Part shown: piece after piece, positions 8,001-13,999 of the stretch | Numbering within the stretch: the first letter of the stretch is position 1 | Layout: each line of letters opens with the position of its first letter | Assembly (NCBI GenBank): GCA_036494675.1 | Contig: DASXOA010000150.1 | Location: 1-14,104 of the forward strand | DNA length: 14,104 nucleotides | From: Rugosimonospora sp036494675 | GTDB taxonomy: Bacteria > Actinomycetota > Actinomycetes > Mycobacteriales > Micromonosporaceae | Reading direction: 5' to 3' | The notes under the pieces: generated by a model | The model's database searches: none | Told to the model about the DNA's origin: nothing | What the model saw: the letters and a program-made list of their open reading frames with translations, nothing else | Made by a program: the position numbers and the translations under genes

Positions 8001-8164
8001 GGATGGCCGAGTTGCAGGCCGCGATCGCCGCCGGGCGGCTCAACCTCAACGATCCCGCGCTGGAGGCGGCGATCCGGGTGGCGTTCGCGCAGGGCCGGGT
8101 GCGCATCCGGCAGCTCAACGCCGACTACTCGCCGACCGGCGGCGGCAGCATCACGGGATTCTGA
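5078..8164 (+). CDS. DUF4157-containing modular toxin/effector with C-terminal PD-(D/E)XK-like domain
   Basis: A 1028-residue protein. Residues 1-70 are Arg/Ala/Pro-rich and probably disordered. DUF4157 spans about 74-139, with RVHTG, AFTVGRDI and HELVH (130-134), the zinc-metallopeptidase-like core of this domain. Residues 180-440 are mostly helical, with a coiled-coil-like stretch at 215-236 and a second Pro/Ala linker at 243-270. Residues about 516-740 are glycine/alanine-rich and hydrophobic, the best membrane-segment candidate being 519-541. A Pro/Ala/Thr linker (811-862) contains seven AP dipeptides. The last domain (about 863-1028) has GPDF (935-938) and TDVK (954-957) at the spacing of a PD-(D/E)XK nuclease core. 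DUF4157 proteins are known companions or cargoes of extracellular contractile injection systems; no signal peptide is seen, in line with particle loading. No injection-system or immunity gene is nearby. The toxin role is inference; the domain calls are firmer. Confidence 0.85.
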   Translation: MTHAHGTTSRETGAHRDGEARGRSAPSVRRAAPTRPAAARPATLGPDLGGEATRTAVTRAVTSASRPVAPSHRADVERATGQDLGDVRVHTGPEVRVAARALGAAAFTVGRDIGVATGPDQEIPRALLAHELVHAAQQGAEPNGATPWQAEIQAAQGGGVAGPLASPGTPYVACAPEDWLETTPNIRAYGYSELVDELRGVDEWLGRQIATTPEVDRMREAKAALEAELARRQRAIGQADRPPPRRRGGTRAAPAAPAAPAQAAPETEPPRVLRERTSEQLTDPAEVRAEVDRITAWLQRSDVSREDRATLRHELAALAPQLGADLARSSAARQTARLTAAFQPTNAGDRAQVIDSIRVVESIRPYSAQPGMAYVIHQGEMLVFPQELADRVRGEIVAALREAARRAADMNTGTDFRLQEHLRLNYERQPLVGFAVSVVSGEEPVDVQRRVLGPLGDSAVALGRYRGAERRGSLSEAAGAIFTAVEQADRAQQLVLEGIDRSIAAAGQIVHGLEITRNLAFAIVLSVGAILAAPVVAAGVAGLGVTGLGATGLTALGTGTVVGAEGFGLGFLSGGAGDLAAGGSVRHAARAGLGEGVRVGEQGFAIGLGGGASLGLAGNLGVGAAGLSRAGTLARSALAQGGGNAIGSATGAFLAEPQVGGPSRGDAALRAGVLGFGLGSLGGVTGSYATGLTSPTARLAVGAGLPSLAAGGVTYWQTGDWQQSLVTGGTALTVGAIGLRAPQSGQTPAQERAFQVGQSVRESAGSFGTSVARTVRPWVAGAMIGLSEAVPATRLPVGSSPVVTAPLVGTVPATTPPAVTLAAPAPASTTATAQAPTPAPATAAVAAPAPAPAPAPAPAPAVTARISAGALAPGGRTVVDPFSGQTLGTQSASARTARSLITGIRADEGEVAAWRQALARGEIGLQAPAGANVRGPDFLTAVVDSNGVVWLIVTDVKTSTVGSFPTPATAVPATWMAELQAAIAAGRLNLNDPALEAAIRVAFAQGRVRIRQLNADYSPTGGGSITGF

Positions 8165-8166
8165 GC

Positions 8167-8192
8167 GCCCCGCCGGCCGGCACGGCCAGGGC
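8167..8192 (+). terminator. short imperfect hairpin just after the toxin gene
   Basis: GGCCG (8175-8179) pairs with CGGCC (8183-8187) around a three-base loop. GCCC (8167-8170) can pair with GGGC (8189-8192) across an internal loop. It starts three bases after the stop. In such GC-rich DNA a hairpin of this size can arise by chance, so it is only a weak terminator candidate. Confidence 0.3.
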
Positions 8193-8246
8193 CGCGCTCA
8201 TCCCGGTTCGCCCCATTGGCGGCGACCTCCGGGGTGTGCGCGGCCA

Positions 8247-8279
8247 TTTCGACCGGCGTTCAGCGCGATTTCGTCTGCG
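8247..8279 (+). promoter_or_regulatory. candidate PhoP (Pho) box upstream of phospholipase C
   Basis: Three 11-base direct-repeat units lie end to end: TTTCGACCGGC, GTTCAGCGCGA and TTTCGTCTGCG. Their first seven bases follow the pattern (G/T)TTC(A/G)NC, resembling the GTTCACC core of Streptomyces PhoP boxes, which also repeat every 11 bases. A TAACTT at 8296-8301 (TANNNT) lies at a fitting distance for a -10 box, leaving room for a leader before the ribosome site at 8322. The array ends 54 bases before a phospholipase C start codon, and this class of enzyme is commonly phosphate-repressed. Confidence 0.5.
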
Positions 8280-8333
8280 GATCGGGCGGCCACCCTAACT
8301 TCTGACCTCGGTATATCTACCGGAGGTTGAACC

Positions 8334-10472
8334 ATGTCCGATCTTTCTCGCCGAGGTTTCCTCGGCGCCGCCGCGGCGGTCACCGGGGCCGTGGCCGCCG
8401 GCGCCGTACTGCCCGGAGCGGCGCAGGCCCACGGCACCCCCAAGCCGTCCAGGCCCCGCACGTACGGCGACATCCGCGACGTGAAGCACGTGGTGATCCT
8501 GATGCAGGAGAACCGCAGCTTCGACCACTACTTCGGCTCCCTCAAGGGGGTCCGCGGCTTCAGCGACCGCTCCACCATCCAACTGCCCGGCGGCGCCTCG
8601 GTGTTCCAGCAGCCCACCACCGCCGGACAGAGCCAGTACCCGTGGCACATGAGCGACACGCCCGCCTCCGGCACGCAGAGCCCGGAGACCGTCGCGCAGA
8701 CCAGTGCCGGCCTGGGCCACTCCTGGGAGGACCAGCACGGCGCGTGGTACGGCGGCCAGCTGAACGGCTGGGTGCAGTACAAGGGCAGCGTCCGCACGAT
8801 GGCGTACCTGGACCGCACCGACATCCCGTTCCAGTACGCGCTCGCCGACGCGTACACGGTCGGCGACGCGTACCACTGCTCGGTGCTCAGCGCGACCGGC
8901 CCGAACCGCACCTACCTGTGGAGCGGAATGATCGATGCCGCGGGCGACTATGGCCCGACGGCCTTCAACGGCGGCGACGAATCCAACCTGAAGTGGCAGA
9001 CCTACGCCGAGGCGCTGCAGACCGCCGGAGTCACCTGGCGGGTGTACCAGGGCAGCGACAACTACGGCGACAACGGACTCGAGTACTTCAGCCAGTTCGA
9101 GACGGCCGCCCCCGGTTCGGTCCTGTACGAGAACGGCGTGCGGACCGTACCCGAGCCGAGCACCTCGGGCGTCACCGACAACGCCGACAATCTCGCCGCG
9201 GCGGTTCGCGCGGACGTGCTGGGCGGCACGCTTCCGCAGGTGTCCTGGATCGTCACCGACCAGGCCTTCTCCGAGCACCCGGACGGCGCACCGGAAGACG
9301 GCGCCTACTACGTGCACGGGATCCTCAAGGCGCTGAACGCCGACCCGGACGTCTTCAACTCCACCGTCGTGATCATCGACTACGACGAGAACGACGGCTT
9401 CTTCGACCACGTCCCGCCGCCGGTGGCGCCGACCGGGACGGCGGACGAGTTCTACTACGAGGCGGCCCTCGAGGCGTACGGTGTCACGACGCCCCTGCCG
9501 GTCGGGCTGGGCTTCCGGGTACCGCTGCTGCTCGTCTCGCCGTGGACCCGGGGCGGCTGGGTGACCTCGGAGGTGTCCGACCACACCTCCGTCATCCAGT
9601 TCCTGGAGAAGTGGACGGCGGCGATCGGCAAGCCGGCGAGGTGCCAGCACATCAGCGACTGGCGCCGCAAGGTGTGCGGCGACCTCACCAACGCGTTCGA
9701 TTTCGGCGCCCCGGTCTTCGGGCTGCCGGACCTGCCCGAGACGCCGGTGATCGGCCTGGACCTCAACTCTCAACCGACCCCGACGACCAACGCGCTGCCC
9801 TCCCAGGAACCGGGCCACAAGCGGGCCCGGCCGCTGCCGTACCAGCCGAACGCCAACCTCGACTCGTTCACGTTCGGCCCCAACGGCGCGATCCAGGCCA
9901 GGCTGTCGTTCAGCAACGCGGGACCGCATGTCGGCAAGGCCAGCCACTTCTCGGTCTACGACAACGCCGCGCCGGCGGCGACGCTGGCGGACTACCCGGC
10001 GGCGTTCCCCGGGCAATACACGGTCGACCCCTCGCCGTCGACGTGGACGAAGACCGTTCCCGGGGCGGTCGAGATCGGCTCCGGGGCCGGCGACGGCAGG
10101 TACGACCTGACCGTCGTCGGGCCGAACCGGTTCCTGCGGCACTTCACCGGCGACGTCACCGCGCCGGGCAGCACCGCACAGGTGGAGGCGGTGTACTACG
10201 AGCACGGGTTCGGGCCGCGCCCGACGCTCTCGTTGCGCCTGACCAACACCGGCACGAAGGCCGTGACGTTCACGGTCACGTCCAGCAACTACTCGTCGGA
10301 ACGTCCGCGGATGTACCACGTGCCGGCACACGGCAGCGCGACGCACTCCGTGGACCCGGTGGCGCGTAGCTCCGGCTGGTACGACCTGTCGGTGACCGTC
10401 AGCGGCGACTCCTCCTGGCTGCGCCGCTACGTCGGGCACCTGGAGACCGGCGCGGACAGCGTCACCGGCTGA
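8334..10472 (+). CDS. phosphocholine-preferring phospholipase C, Tat-exported
   Basis: A 712-residue protein of the bacterial phosphoesterase/acid-phosphatase-like phospholipase C family, at the usual length. It hydrolyses phosphatidylcholine or similar lipids outside the cell, giving diacylglycerol and the phosphorylated head group. The N-terminus is a Tat signal: SRRGFLG (5-11), a hydrophobic stretch and an AQA cleavage site (30-32). The catalytic domain shows ENRSFDHYFG (59-68), TGPNRTYLWSG (188-198), SEHP (313-316), DYDENDGFFDHV (349-360) and DHTSVIQFLEKW (416-427). Two C-terminal beta-rich repeats (about 505-605 and 615-705), with YDL near the end of each, match the paired DUF756 domains of this family. 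The ATG has GGAGG seven bases upstream. Upstream Pho-box-like repeats suggest induction under phosphate starvation; a hairpin follows the stop. Phosphocholine versus other head-group preference is not settled by sequence. Confidence 0.93.
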   Translation: MSDLSRRGFLGAAAAVTGAVAAGAVLPGAAQAHGTPKPSRPRTYGDIRDVKHVVILMQENRSFDHYFGSLKGVRGFSDRSTIQLPGGASVFQQPTTAGQSQYPWHMSDTPASGTQSPETVAQTSAGLGHSWEDQHGAWYGGQLNGWVQYKGSVRTMAYLDRTDIPFQYALADAYTVGDAYHCSVLSATGPNRTYLWSGMIDAAGDYGPTAFNGGDESNLKWQTYAEALQTAGVTWRVYQGSDNYGDNGLEYFSQFETAAPGSVLYENGVRTVPEPSTSGVTDNADNLAAAVRADVLGGTLPQVSWIVTDQAFSEHPDGAPEDGAYYVHGILKALNADPDVFNSTVVIIDYDENDGFFDHVPPPVAPTGTADEFYYEAALEAYGVTTPLPVGLGFRVPLLLVSPWTRGGWVTSEVSDHTSVIQFLEKWTAAIGKPARCQHISDWRRKVCGDLTNAFDFGAPVFGLPDLPETPVIGLDLNSQPTPTTNALPSQEPGHKRARPLPYQPNANLDSFTFGPNGAIQARLSFSNAGPHVGKASHFSVYDNAAPAATLADYPAAFPGQYTVDPSPSTWTKTVPGAVEIGSGAGDGRYDLTVVGPNRFLRHFTGDVTAPGSTAQVEAVYYEHGFGPRPTLSLRLTNTGTKAVTFTVTSSNYSSERPRMYHVPAHGSATHSVDPVARSSGWYDLSVTVSGDSSWLRRYVGHLETGADSVTG

Positions 10473-10486
10473 GTCACACCCGCATC

Positions 10487-10524
10487 CCGGCCCGCGACGC
10501 CCGTGCACCGGCGCCGCGGGCCGG
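10487..10524 (+). terminator. hairpin after phospholipase C
   Basis: CCGGCCCGCG (10487-10496) and CGCGGGCCGG (10515-10524) form a perfect 10-bp stem with an 18-base loop, starting 14 bases after the stop. There is no T-run. It probably ends the phospholipase transcript before the next promoter. Confidence 0.55.
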
Positions 10525-10542
10525 TCGCTTACATTGCCGCTG

Positions 10543-10559
10543 ACTTTGCGATACAAAGT
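10543..10559 (+). promoter_or_regulatory. 17-bp palindrome, likely operator of the membrane protein/regulator operon
   Basis: ACTTTGCGATACAAAGT is a perfect inverted repeat of six-base arms around five bases, and stands out as AT-rich in GC-rich surroundings. A TACATT (10530-10535, TANNNT) just upstream is a possible -10 box, which would put the palindrome at the transcription start. The second gene of the following operon encodes a winged-helix DNA-binding protein, so autoregulation at this site is the natural guess. Binding itself is inference. Confidence 0.6.
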
Positions 10560-10594
10560 ACTTCTGATGTGCAAGCGACCAACGGGAGGCATCC

Positions 10595-11359
10595 ATGGAC
10601 GAACCCGGCGCCGACGGACCCGGACGGACGCTCGACGAGGTGCGGCGGCTACGGACCCGCAGCCGCCGCCGGGCCCACGGCGGCGCCTGGGTGCCCGCGA
10701 CCGTCCTCGCGGCCCTGGTCGTCCTGAGCACCGTCCTCTACCGCTCCCCCTGGCACGAAGCGTCCTCGGGCTTCGACAGCTACCCCTACTGGGCCGGACT
10801 GCCCAGAACCCAGCGCAGCGCCGCGATGTCCTACGCCTACTGGCTGGTCGGGCTGCCCGTCGCCTTCGCCGCGATCGCCTGGTGGTACCGCCGCCGGGGC
10901 ATGCGCGTCGGCATGCGGGTGCCCTGGCCGGTGTTCGCCGGCGTGGGCCTGGCGACGCTGCTGCTCATCGTCGTACTCCTGGCCGTACCCAAGCAGCCGC
11001 CCGCCGATCCCCTCCTGCTCATCGGCACCCCGGGCCCGAACTGGGCGCACGGCCTGGCCACCCCGCTGCTCGCCGTCGCGGCCAGCCTCGTCGCACTCGG
11101 CTGGGTCGAACGCAGTCCCGCCCTCGGCGCCTCGGGCGCGTGGGTCGGCGTGCTCGCCTGGTGGCAGTGCGCCGCCGGTTATGGCCGCATCCCGGGCTGG
11201 CTCGACTGGCTGCTCGACGGCGGGAGCGGTCCGGCACTGGGGGGCACGGTGTCCCTCCAGCCTGCCGGCATGCTCGTACTGATGATCCTGCCGCTGCTCG
11301 CCTGTGCGGTCGTGATCGCGGTCCGGGCCGCCCGGTGGCAGCGGGTCCGCACGCGGTGA
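10595..11359 (+). CDS. six-helix integral membrane protein of unknown function
   Basis: A 254-residue protein I do not recognise. A basic, hydrophilic N-terminus (1-30, with RRLRTRSRRR at 17-26) is followed by about six hydrophobic helices near 31-49, 80-98, 110-131, 151-171, 179-196 and 222-244. The loop between helices 1 and 2 (50-79) is rich in Tyr, Trp and Ser and may be extracellular. No catalytic or transport motif is evident. The ATG has GGGAGG five bases upstream. Its TGA overlaps the GTG of the next gene, a small winged-helix regulator, so the pair is almost certainly one translationally coupled operon. The regulator may control this membrane protein through the palindrome upstream. 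Confidence 0.8.
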   Translation: MDEPGADGPGRTLDEVRRLRTRSRRRAHGGAWVPATVLAALVVLSTVLYRSPWHEASSGFDSYPYWAGLPRTQRSAAMSYAYWLVGLPVAFAAIAWWYRRRGMRVGMRVPWPVFAGVGLATLLLIVVLLAVPKQPPADPLLLIGTPGPNWAHGLATPLLAVAASLVALGWVERSPALGASGAWVGVLAWWQCAAGYGRIPGWLDWLLDGGSGPALGGTVSLQPAGMLVLMILPLLACAVVIAVRAARWQRVRTR

Positions 11360-11703
11360 GCGGGGACGACGCCTCACACCCGTCGCTGGCGCTGGACGAG
11401 ACCGTGCACCAGCGGGTGCGCCTGGGCATCCTGGCGGTGCTCGGGGAGGCGACCGAATGCACCTTCACCACGGTGCGCGAAGAGCTGGAACTGACCGACG
11501 GCAACCTCAGCCGCCATCTGCGCGTCCTGGAGCAGGCCGGGCTCGTGCAGATCCGCAAGGGGTACGAGGGGCGGCGCCCGTGCACCTGGGTGGGCCTGAC
11601 CCGCAACGGGCACAAGGCGCTGCGGGCCGAACTCGCCGCGCTGGAACGCATCGTCGCGCGGCTGCGACGCTCCGCGGGCGCGGATCCGGACGACGATCAG
11701 TAA
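11356..11703 (+). CDS. winged-helix transcriptional regulator
   Basis: A 115-residue protein of the small winged-helix type (ArsR/MarR-like, closest in layout to HTH_27 proteins). Residues 15-30 form the first helix (DETVHQRVRLGILAVL). The helix-turn-helix runs about 36-64, with the recognition helix around DGNLSRHLRVLEQAG. A wing follows with QIRKGYEGRRPCTWVGLT (65-82). A C-terminal helix (84-106) probably dimerises. No metal-binding cysteine cluster is seen (only Cys35 and Cys76), so metal sensing is not suggested. The GTG start is inside a GTGA overlap with the upstream membrane gene's stop. It likely acts on the ACTTTG-N5-CAAAGT palindrome before the operon, as a homodimer on a symmetric site; this is inference. 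The upstream open frame to 10534 is a shadow of the membrane gene. Confidence 0.87.
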   Translation: MSGDDASHPSLALDETVHQRVRLGILAVLGEATECTFTTVREELELTDGNLSRHLRVLEQAGLVQIRKGYEGRRPCTWVGLTRNGHKALRAELAALERIVARLRRSAGADPDDDQ

Positions 11704-11706
11704 TGT
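11701..11706 (+). promoter_or_regulatory. TANNNT box for a leaderless start of the phosphotransferase gene
   Basis: TAATGT fits the actinobacterial -10 pattern and ends six bases before the GTG at 11713, so transcription could start at the G of the start codon. No ribosome site precedes that GTG. The box overlaps the TAA stop of the regulator gene. No convincing -35 element is visible. Confidence 0.4.
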
Positions 11707-11712
11707 GTCGCT

Positions 11713-12711
11713 GTGCTGACCCCACCTGGCGACCTGCCGGACGACGTCCTGTCCTCGGCACTCGCCCGGGGGTGGGAGGTGAGCGCCGCCTCGACGGCGT
11801 ACCGGCCGGTCGGCTTCGGCAGCCACCACTGGGAGGTCGTCGACACCGCGGGCACCCGGTGGTTCGTCACGGTCGACGAACTGGACGCCAAACGGCATTC
11901 GTGGCGCGAACCGTTGGACGTGGCGTACGGCCGGCTCCGGGCCTCGCTGGCCACCGCGCGGGGGCTGCGCGACCACGGGTACGGGTTCGTCGTGGCGCCC
12001 GTACCGGCCGGGGACGATGAGCCGCTTTCGCGGCTGGGCGACCGGTACGCGATCGCGCTCTACCCGTTCCTCGCCGGGCAGAGCTTCCAGTGGGGCGAGT
12101 TCTCCACGCCCGCGCACCGGCGGGCGGTGCTCGACCTCGTCGTCGCGCTCCACACCGCCCCGCCCGGTGCCTACCGGCCGGCCATGGCGGACGACGCCGG
12201 GATCCCGTACCGGGACGAACTGGAGGCGACTCTCGACGGCAACGGCGACGGCGACACCTCGGACCTCGGCCCGTACGCGCGCCCCACCGCCCGCCTCCTC
12301 GCCGAGCACGCCGCGCCGGTACGGCGGCTGCTGGCCCGGTACGACGACCTGGCCGCACAGGCCCGCGCACAGCCGGACCGGGCGGTCCTCACCCACGGCG
12401 AGCCGCACCCCGGAAACACCATGCGGACGCCCGACGGCTGGCAGCTCATCGACTGGGACACCGCGCTCGTGGCCCAGCCCGAGCGGGACCTGTGGAGCCT
12501 CGACCCCGGCGACGGTTCCGCGCTCGACGCCTATGCCGGCGCGACCGGGGTGACGCCGCAGCCGTCGATGCTGGAACTCTTCGCGATCCGGTGGGACCTG
12601 GCCGACATCGCCGTGAGCGTGCACGGCTTCCGCCGCCCTCACACCGGCACTCCGAACGACGACGAGTACTTCGACATCCTGCGCGACCTGCTCCCCCGCA
12701 TCGCCGGATGA
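11713..12711 (+). CDS. phosphotransferase family protein (aminoglycoside phosphotransferase fold)
   Basis: A 332-residue kinase-like protein of the APH/choline kinase fold. GFGSHHWEV (34-42) lies in the nucleotide-binding lobe, with Lys60 or Arg61 after FVTVDELDA as possible phosphate contacts. The catalytic loop is LTHGEPHPGN (226-235), in which the usual HGD is HGE with Asn235 kept. The metal-binding segment is IDWD (246-249), followed by PERDLWSL. The C-terminal helical lobe is complete. It would phosphorylate a small molecule with ATP or GTP in the cytosol; whether that is an aminoglycoside cannot be told, and most genomic homologues have no proven substrate. The GTG start nine bases after the regulator's stop has no ribosome site and may be leaderless. 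An Asp/Gly-rich loop (175-181) is an odd insertion. Confidence 0.85.
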   Translation: MLTPPGDLPDDVLSSALARGWEVSAASTAYRPVGFGSHHWEVVDTAGTRWFVTVDELDAKRHSWREPLDVAYGRLRASLATARGLRDHGYGFVVAPVPAGDDEPLSRLGDRYAIALYPFLAGQSFQWGEFSTPAHRRAVLDLVVALHTAPPGAYRPAMADDAGIPYRDELEATLDGNGDGDTSDLGPYARPTARLLAEHAAPVRRLLARYDDLAAQARAQPDRAVLTHGEPHPGNTMRTPDGWQLIDWDTALVAQPERDLWSLDPGDGSALDAYAGATGVTPQPSMLELFAIRWDLADIAVSVHGFRRPHTGTPNDDEYFDILRDLLPRIAG

Positions 12712-12751
12712 GGCGGTTCCGCTGGGCGTCCATCGTGGACTGACCGTGTGC

Positions 12752-12757
12752 TAGGTT
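12752..12757 (+). promoter_or_regulatory. TANNNT box for a leaderless start of the duplicated membrane protein gene
   Basis: TAGGTT lies seven bases before the ATG at 12765 and no ribosome site is present between them, the layout of leaderless actinobacterial transcripts. No clear -35 element is seen 17-18 bases upstream. The 53-base gap after the phosphotransferase stop is enough for a separate promoter. Confidence 0.45.
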
Positions 12758-12764
12758 CCGCTGC

Positions 12765-13652
12765 ATGACGGGGTCCGTGATGCGCTGGTGGGCGTATCTG
12801 CCGGGCGTGGTCTGGTTGGTGTCGCTCACGGCGACAGTGCACGCGGAGGTCTTCTCCGGCACCCCGTTCACGATCGTGTCGCTCCTGCCTGAGGCGGTGC
12901 TCACGGTGCTGTGGGGCGCGGTGCTCGGCGTCCACCGGGCGTGGCCGCAACTGTGCCTGGCGGTGCTGGCCGCCGGCGCGGTGTGGGCGGTGTCGACGGC
13001 GGTGTTCCTCGGGCAGGTCGGGATCGCGCTGGGCCCACATCTCACGGAGTCCACCGTCGTCCTGGCGTACGTGCTGCTGATCCCGATGCCGTTCGGCGTG
13101 CTGTGCATCGCCCTTGCCGCGTCCACCGGACTCGGCATGCTGCTGGCTCTGGCGTGGCAACGCGGGAGCGCGTCCGACCCGGCTGGCGACGGCACGGTAC
13201 GCCGGCAGCGGCTGGCGTGGCTGACGGCGGCGGGTTCGCTGTGGGCGGTGGTCGTGGCCGTCGGCACGTGGCTGGAAGTCGACTCGCGCGACCCCTCGTG
13301 GATGGTGGACTCGTCATCGTTGTCGATGATCGTGGTGGTGGTGATCGCGTCGGTGGTCTGGGGCGGGGTCCTCGGGGCGCTGCGCGAGTGGGCGGAGGTG
13401 CCGACGGCGCTCGCTCTCGCGGCGGTGGCCGTGATCGTGGCGACCGCGCTGGGCGGCGCGGTCGGCCCGGGACTGTTCGGCGGTACGTTCGCCAACACGG
13501 CGGCGACCGTGGCCACCGTGTTCGGTCTCGTCGTCTTCGCGCTCAGCCTCGGGGCGGTCGCGGCCGGCAGCGTATCGAGCCTGACGCGCGCCGCCCTTCG
13601 TCGGCACCCCGACCCGGGCGGCGACGGCACACCGCAGGTCGAGGCCGCCTGA
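12765..13652 (+). CDS. polytopic membrane protein with internal duplication, unknown function
   Basis: A 295-residue hydrophobic protein I do not recognise. About seven or eight membrane helices can be drawn near 7-24, 36-55, 62-86, 97-131 (long, perhaps two), 150-170, 185-207, 211-233 and 246-270. A hydrophilic loop (132-149) splits the protein into two similar halves: VLWGAVLGVHRAW (48-60) in the first matches VVWGGVLGALREW (197-209) in the second, with similar helices around them. The tail (278-295) is hydrophilic and probably cytoplasmic. No enzyme or transporter signature is visible. The ATG lacks a ribosome site but follows a TANNNT box, so it may be leaderless. It is followed directly by a methyltransferase remnant. 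Confidence 0.75.
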   Translation: MTGSVMRWWAYLPGVVWLVSLTATVHAEVFSGTPFTIVSLLPEAVLTVLWGAVLGVHRAWPQLCLAVLAAGAVWAVSTAVFLGQVGIALGPHLTESTVVLAYVLLIPMPFGVLCIALAASTGLGMLLALAWQRGSASDPAGDGTVRRQRLAWLTAAGSLWAVVVAVGTWLEVDSRDPSWMVDSSSLSMIVVVVIASVVWGGVLGALREWAEVPTALALAAVAVIVATALGGAVGPGLFGGTFANTAATVATVFGLVVFALSLGAVAAGSVSSLTRAALRRHPDPGGDGTPQVEAA

Positions 13653-13662
13653 GACGTTCACC

Positions 13663-13992
13663 GGATCGCGTACCGCCGCGCCGGCTCGGGAGGCGGGCCA
13701 CACCGGGCGGCTGTGCGGGCTCGACCCCGGCGAGGGGATGCTCGGCGAGGCGCGCCGGCGGCCGGACGTCGAGTGGGTACTCGGCGACCTCGCCTCGGTC
13801 GCCTGGGATCACGAGTTCGACCTCGTCGTCATGACCGGCCACGCGTTCCAGGTGTTCCTCGACGACGACGGGCTGCGGACCGCGCTCGCGGCGATCCGGG
13901 CGGCGCTCACCGGCGACGGCCGGTTCGCGTTCGAGACCCGCAACCCGCGAGCCCGGGCGTGGGAGCGATCCGCACCGGGCGGACCCGGCTGA
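13663..13992 (+). pseudogene. remnant of a SAM-dependent methyltransferase, truncated at both ends
   Basis: The frame ending at the TGA of 13990-13992 reads like the middle of a class I methyltransferase. It has GLDPGEGML (motif II-like acidic residue, about 13717-13743), a GDLASVAW stretch, FDLVVMTGHAFQVF (motif IV region) and FETRNPRARAWER. The glycine-rich SAM motif I expected before it (D-x-G-x-G-T-G) is absent: upstream the frame runs into the tail of the membrane gene. The C-terminal half is also missing, since the frame stops after about 110 codons. The first ATG (13738) leaves only 84 residues. No ribosome site is convincing. A left boundary near 13663 is approximate. It is most likely a decayed gene; sequencing errors are less likely to remove both ends. 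Confidence 0.65.
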
Positions 13993-13999
13993 GTCCGGG

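Noticed and set aside
8312..8317. TATATC as -10 box for phospholipase C
   Set aside because: It would place the transcription start on the ribosome site at 8322-8326, and no -35 lies at the right distance; TAACTT at 8296 fits better.
8295..10592. 765-codon open frame on the minus strand opposite phospholipase C
   Set aside because: Same shadow effect. The plus strand encodes a complete Tat-exported phospholipase with all expected motifs.
10474..10731. Small minus-strand frame over the phospholipase/membrane protein gap
   Set aside because: It runs across the hairpin and operator-like palindrome, has no ribosome site and a low-complexity Arg/Ser/Ala translation.
12235..12255. EF-hand-like Asp/Gly loop (residues 175-181) in the phosphotransferase
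   Set aside because: A single short D-x-N-G-D-G-D run without flanking helices or a second loop; more likely a surface insertion.
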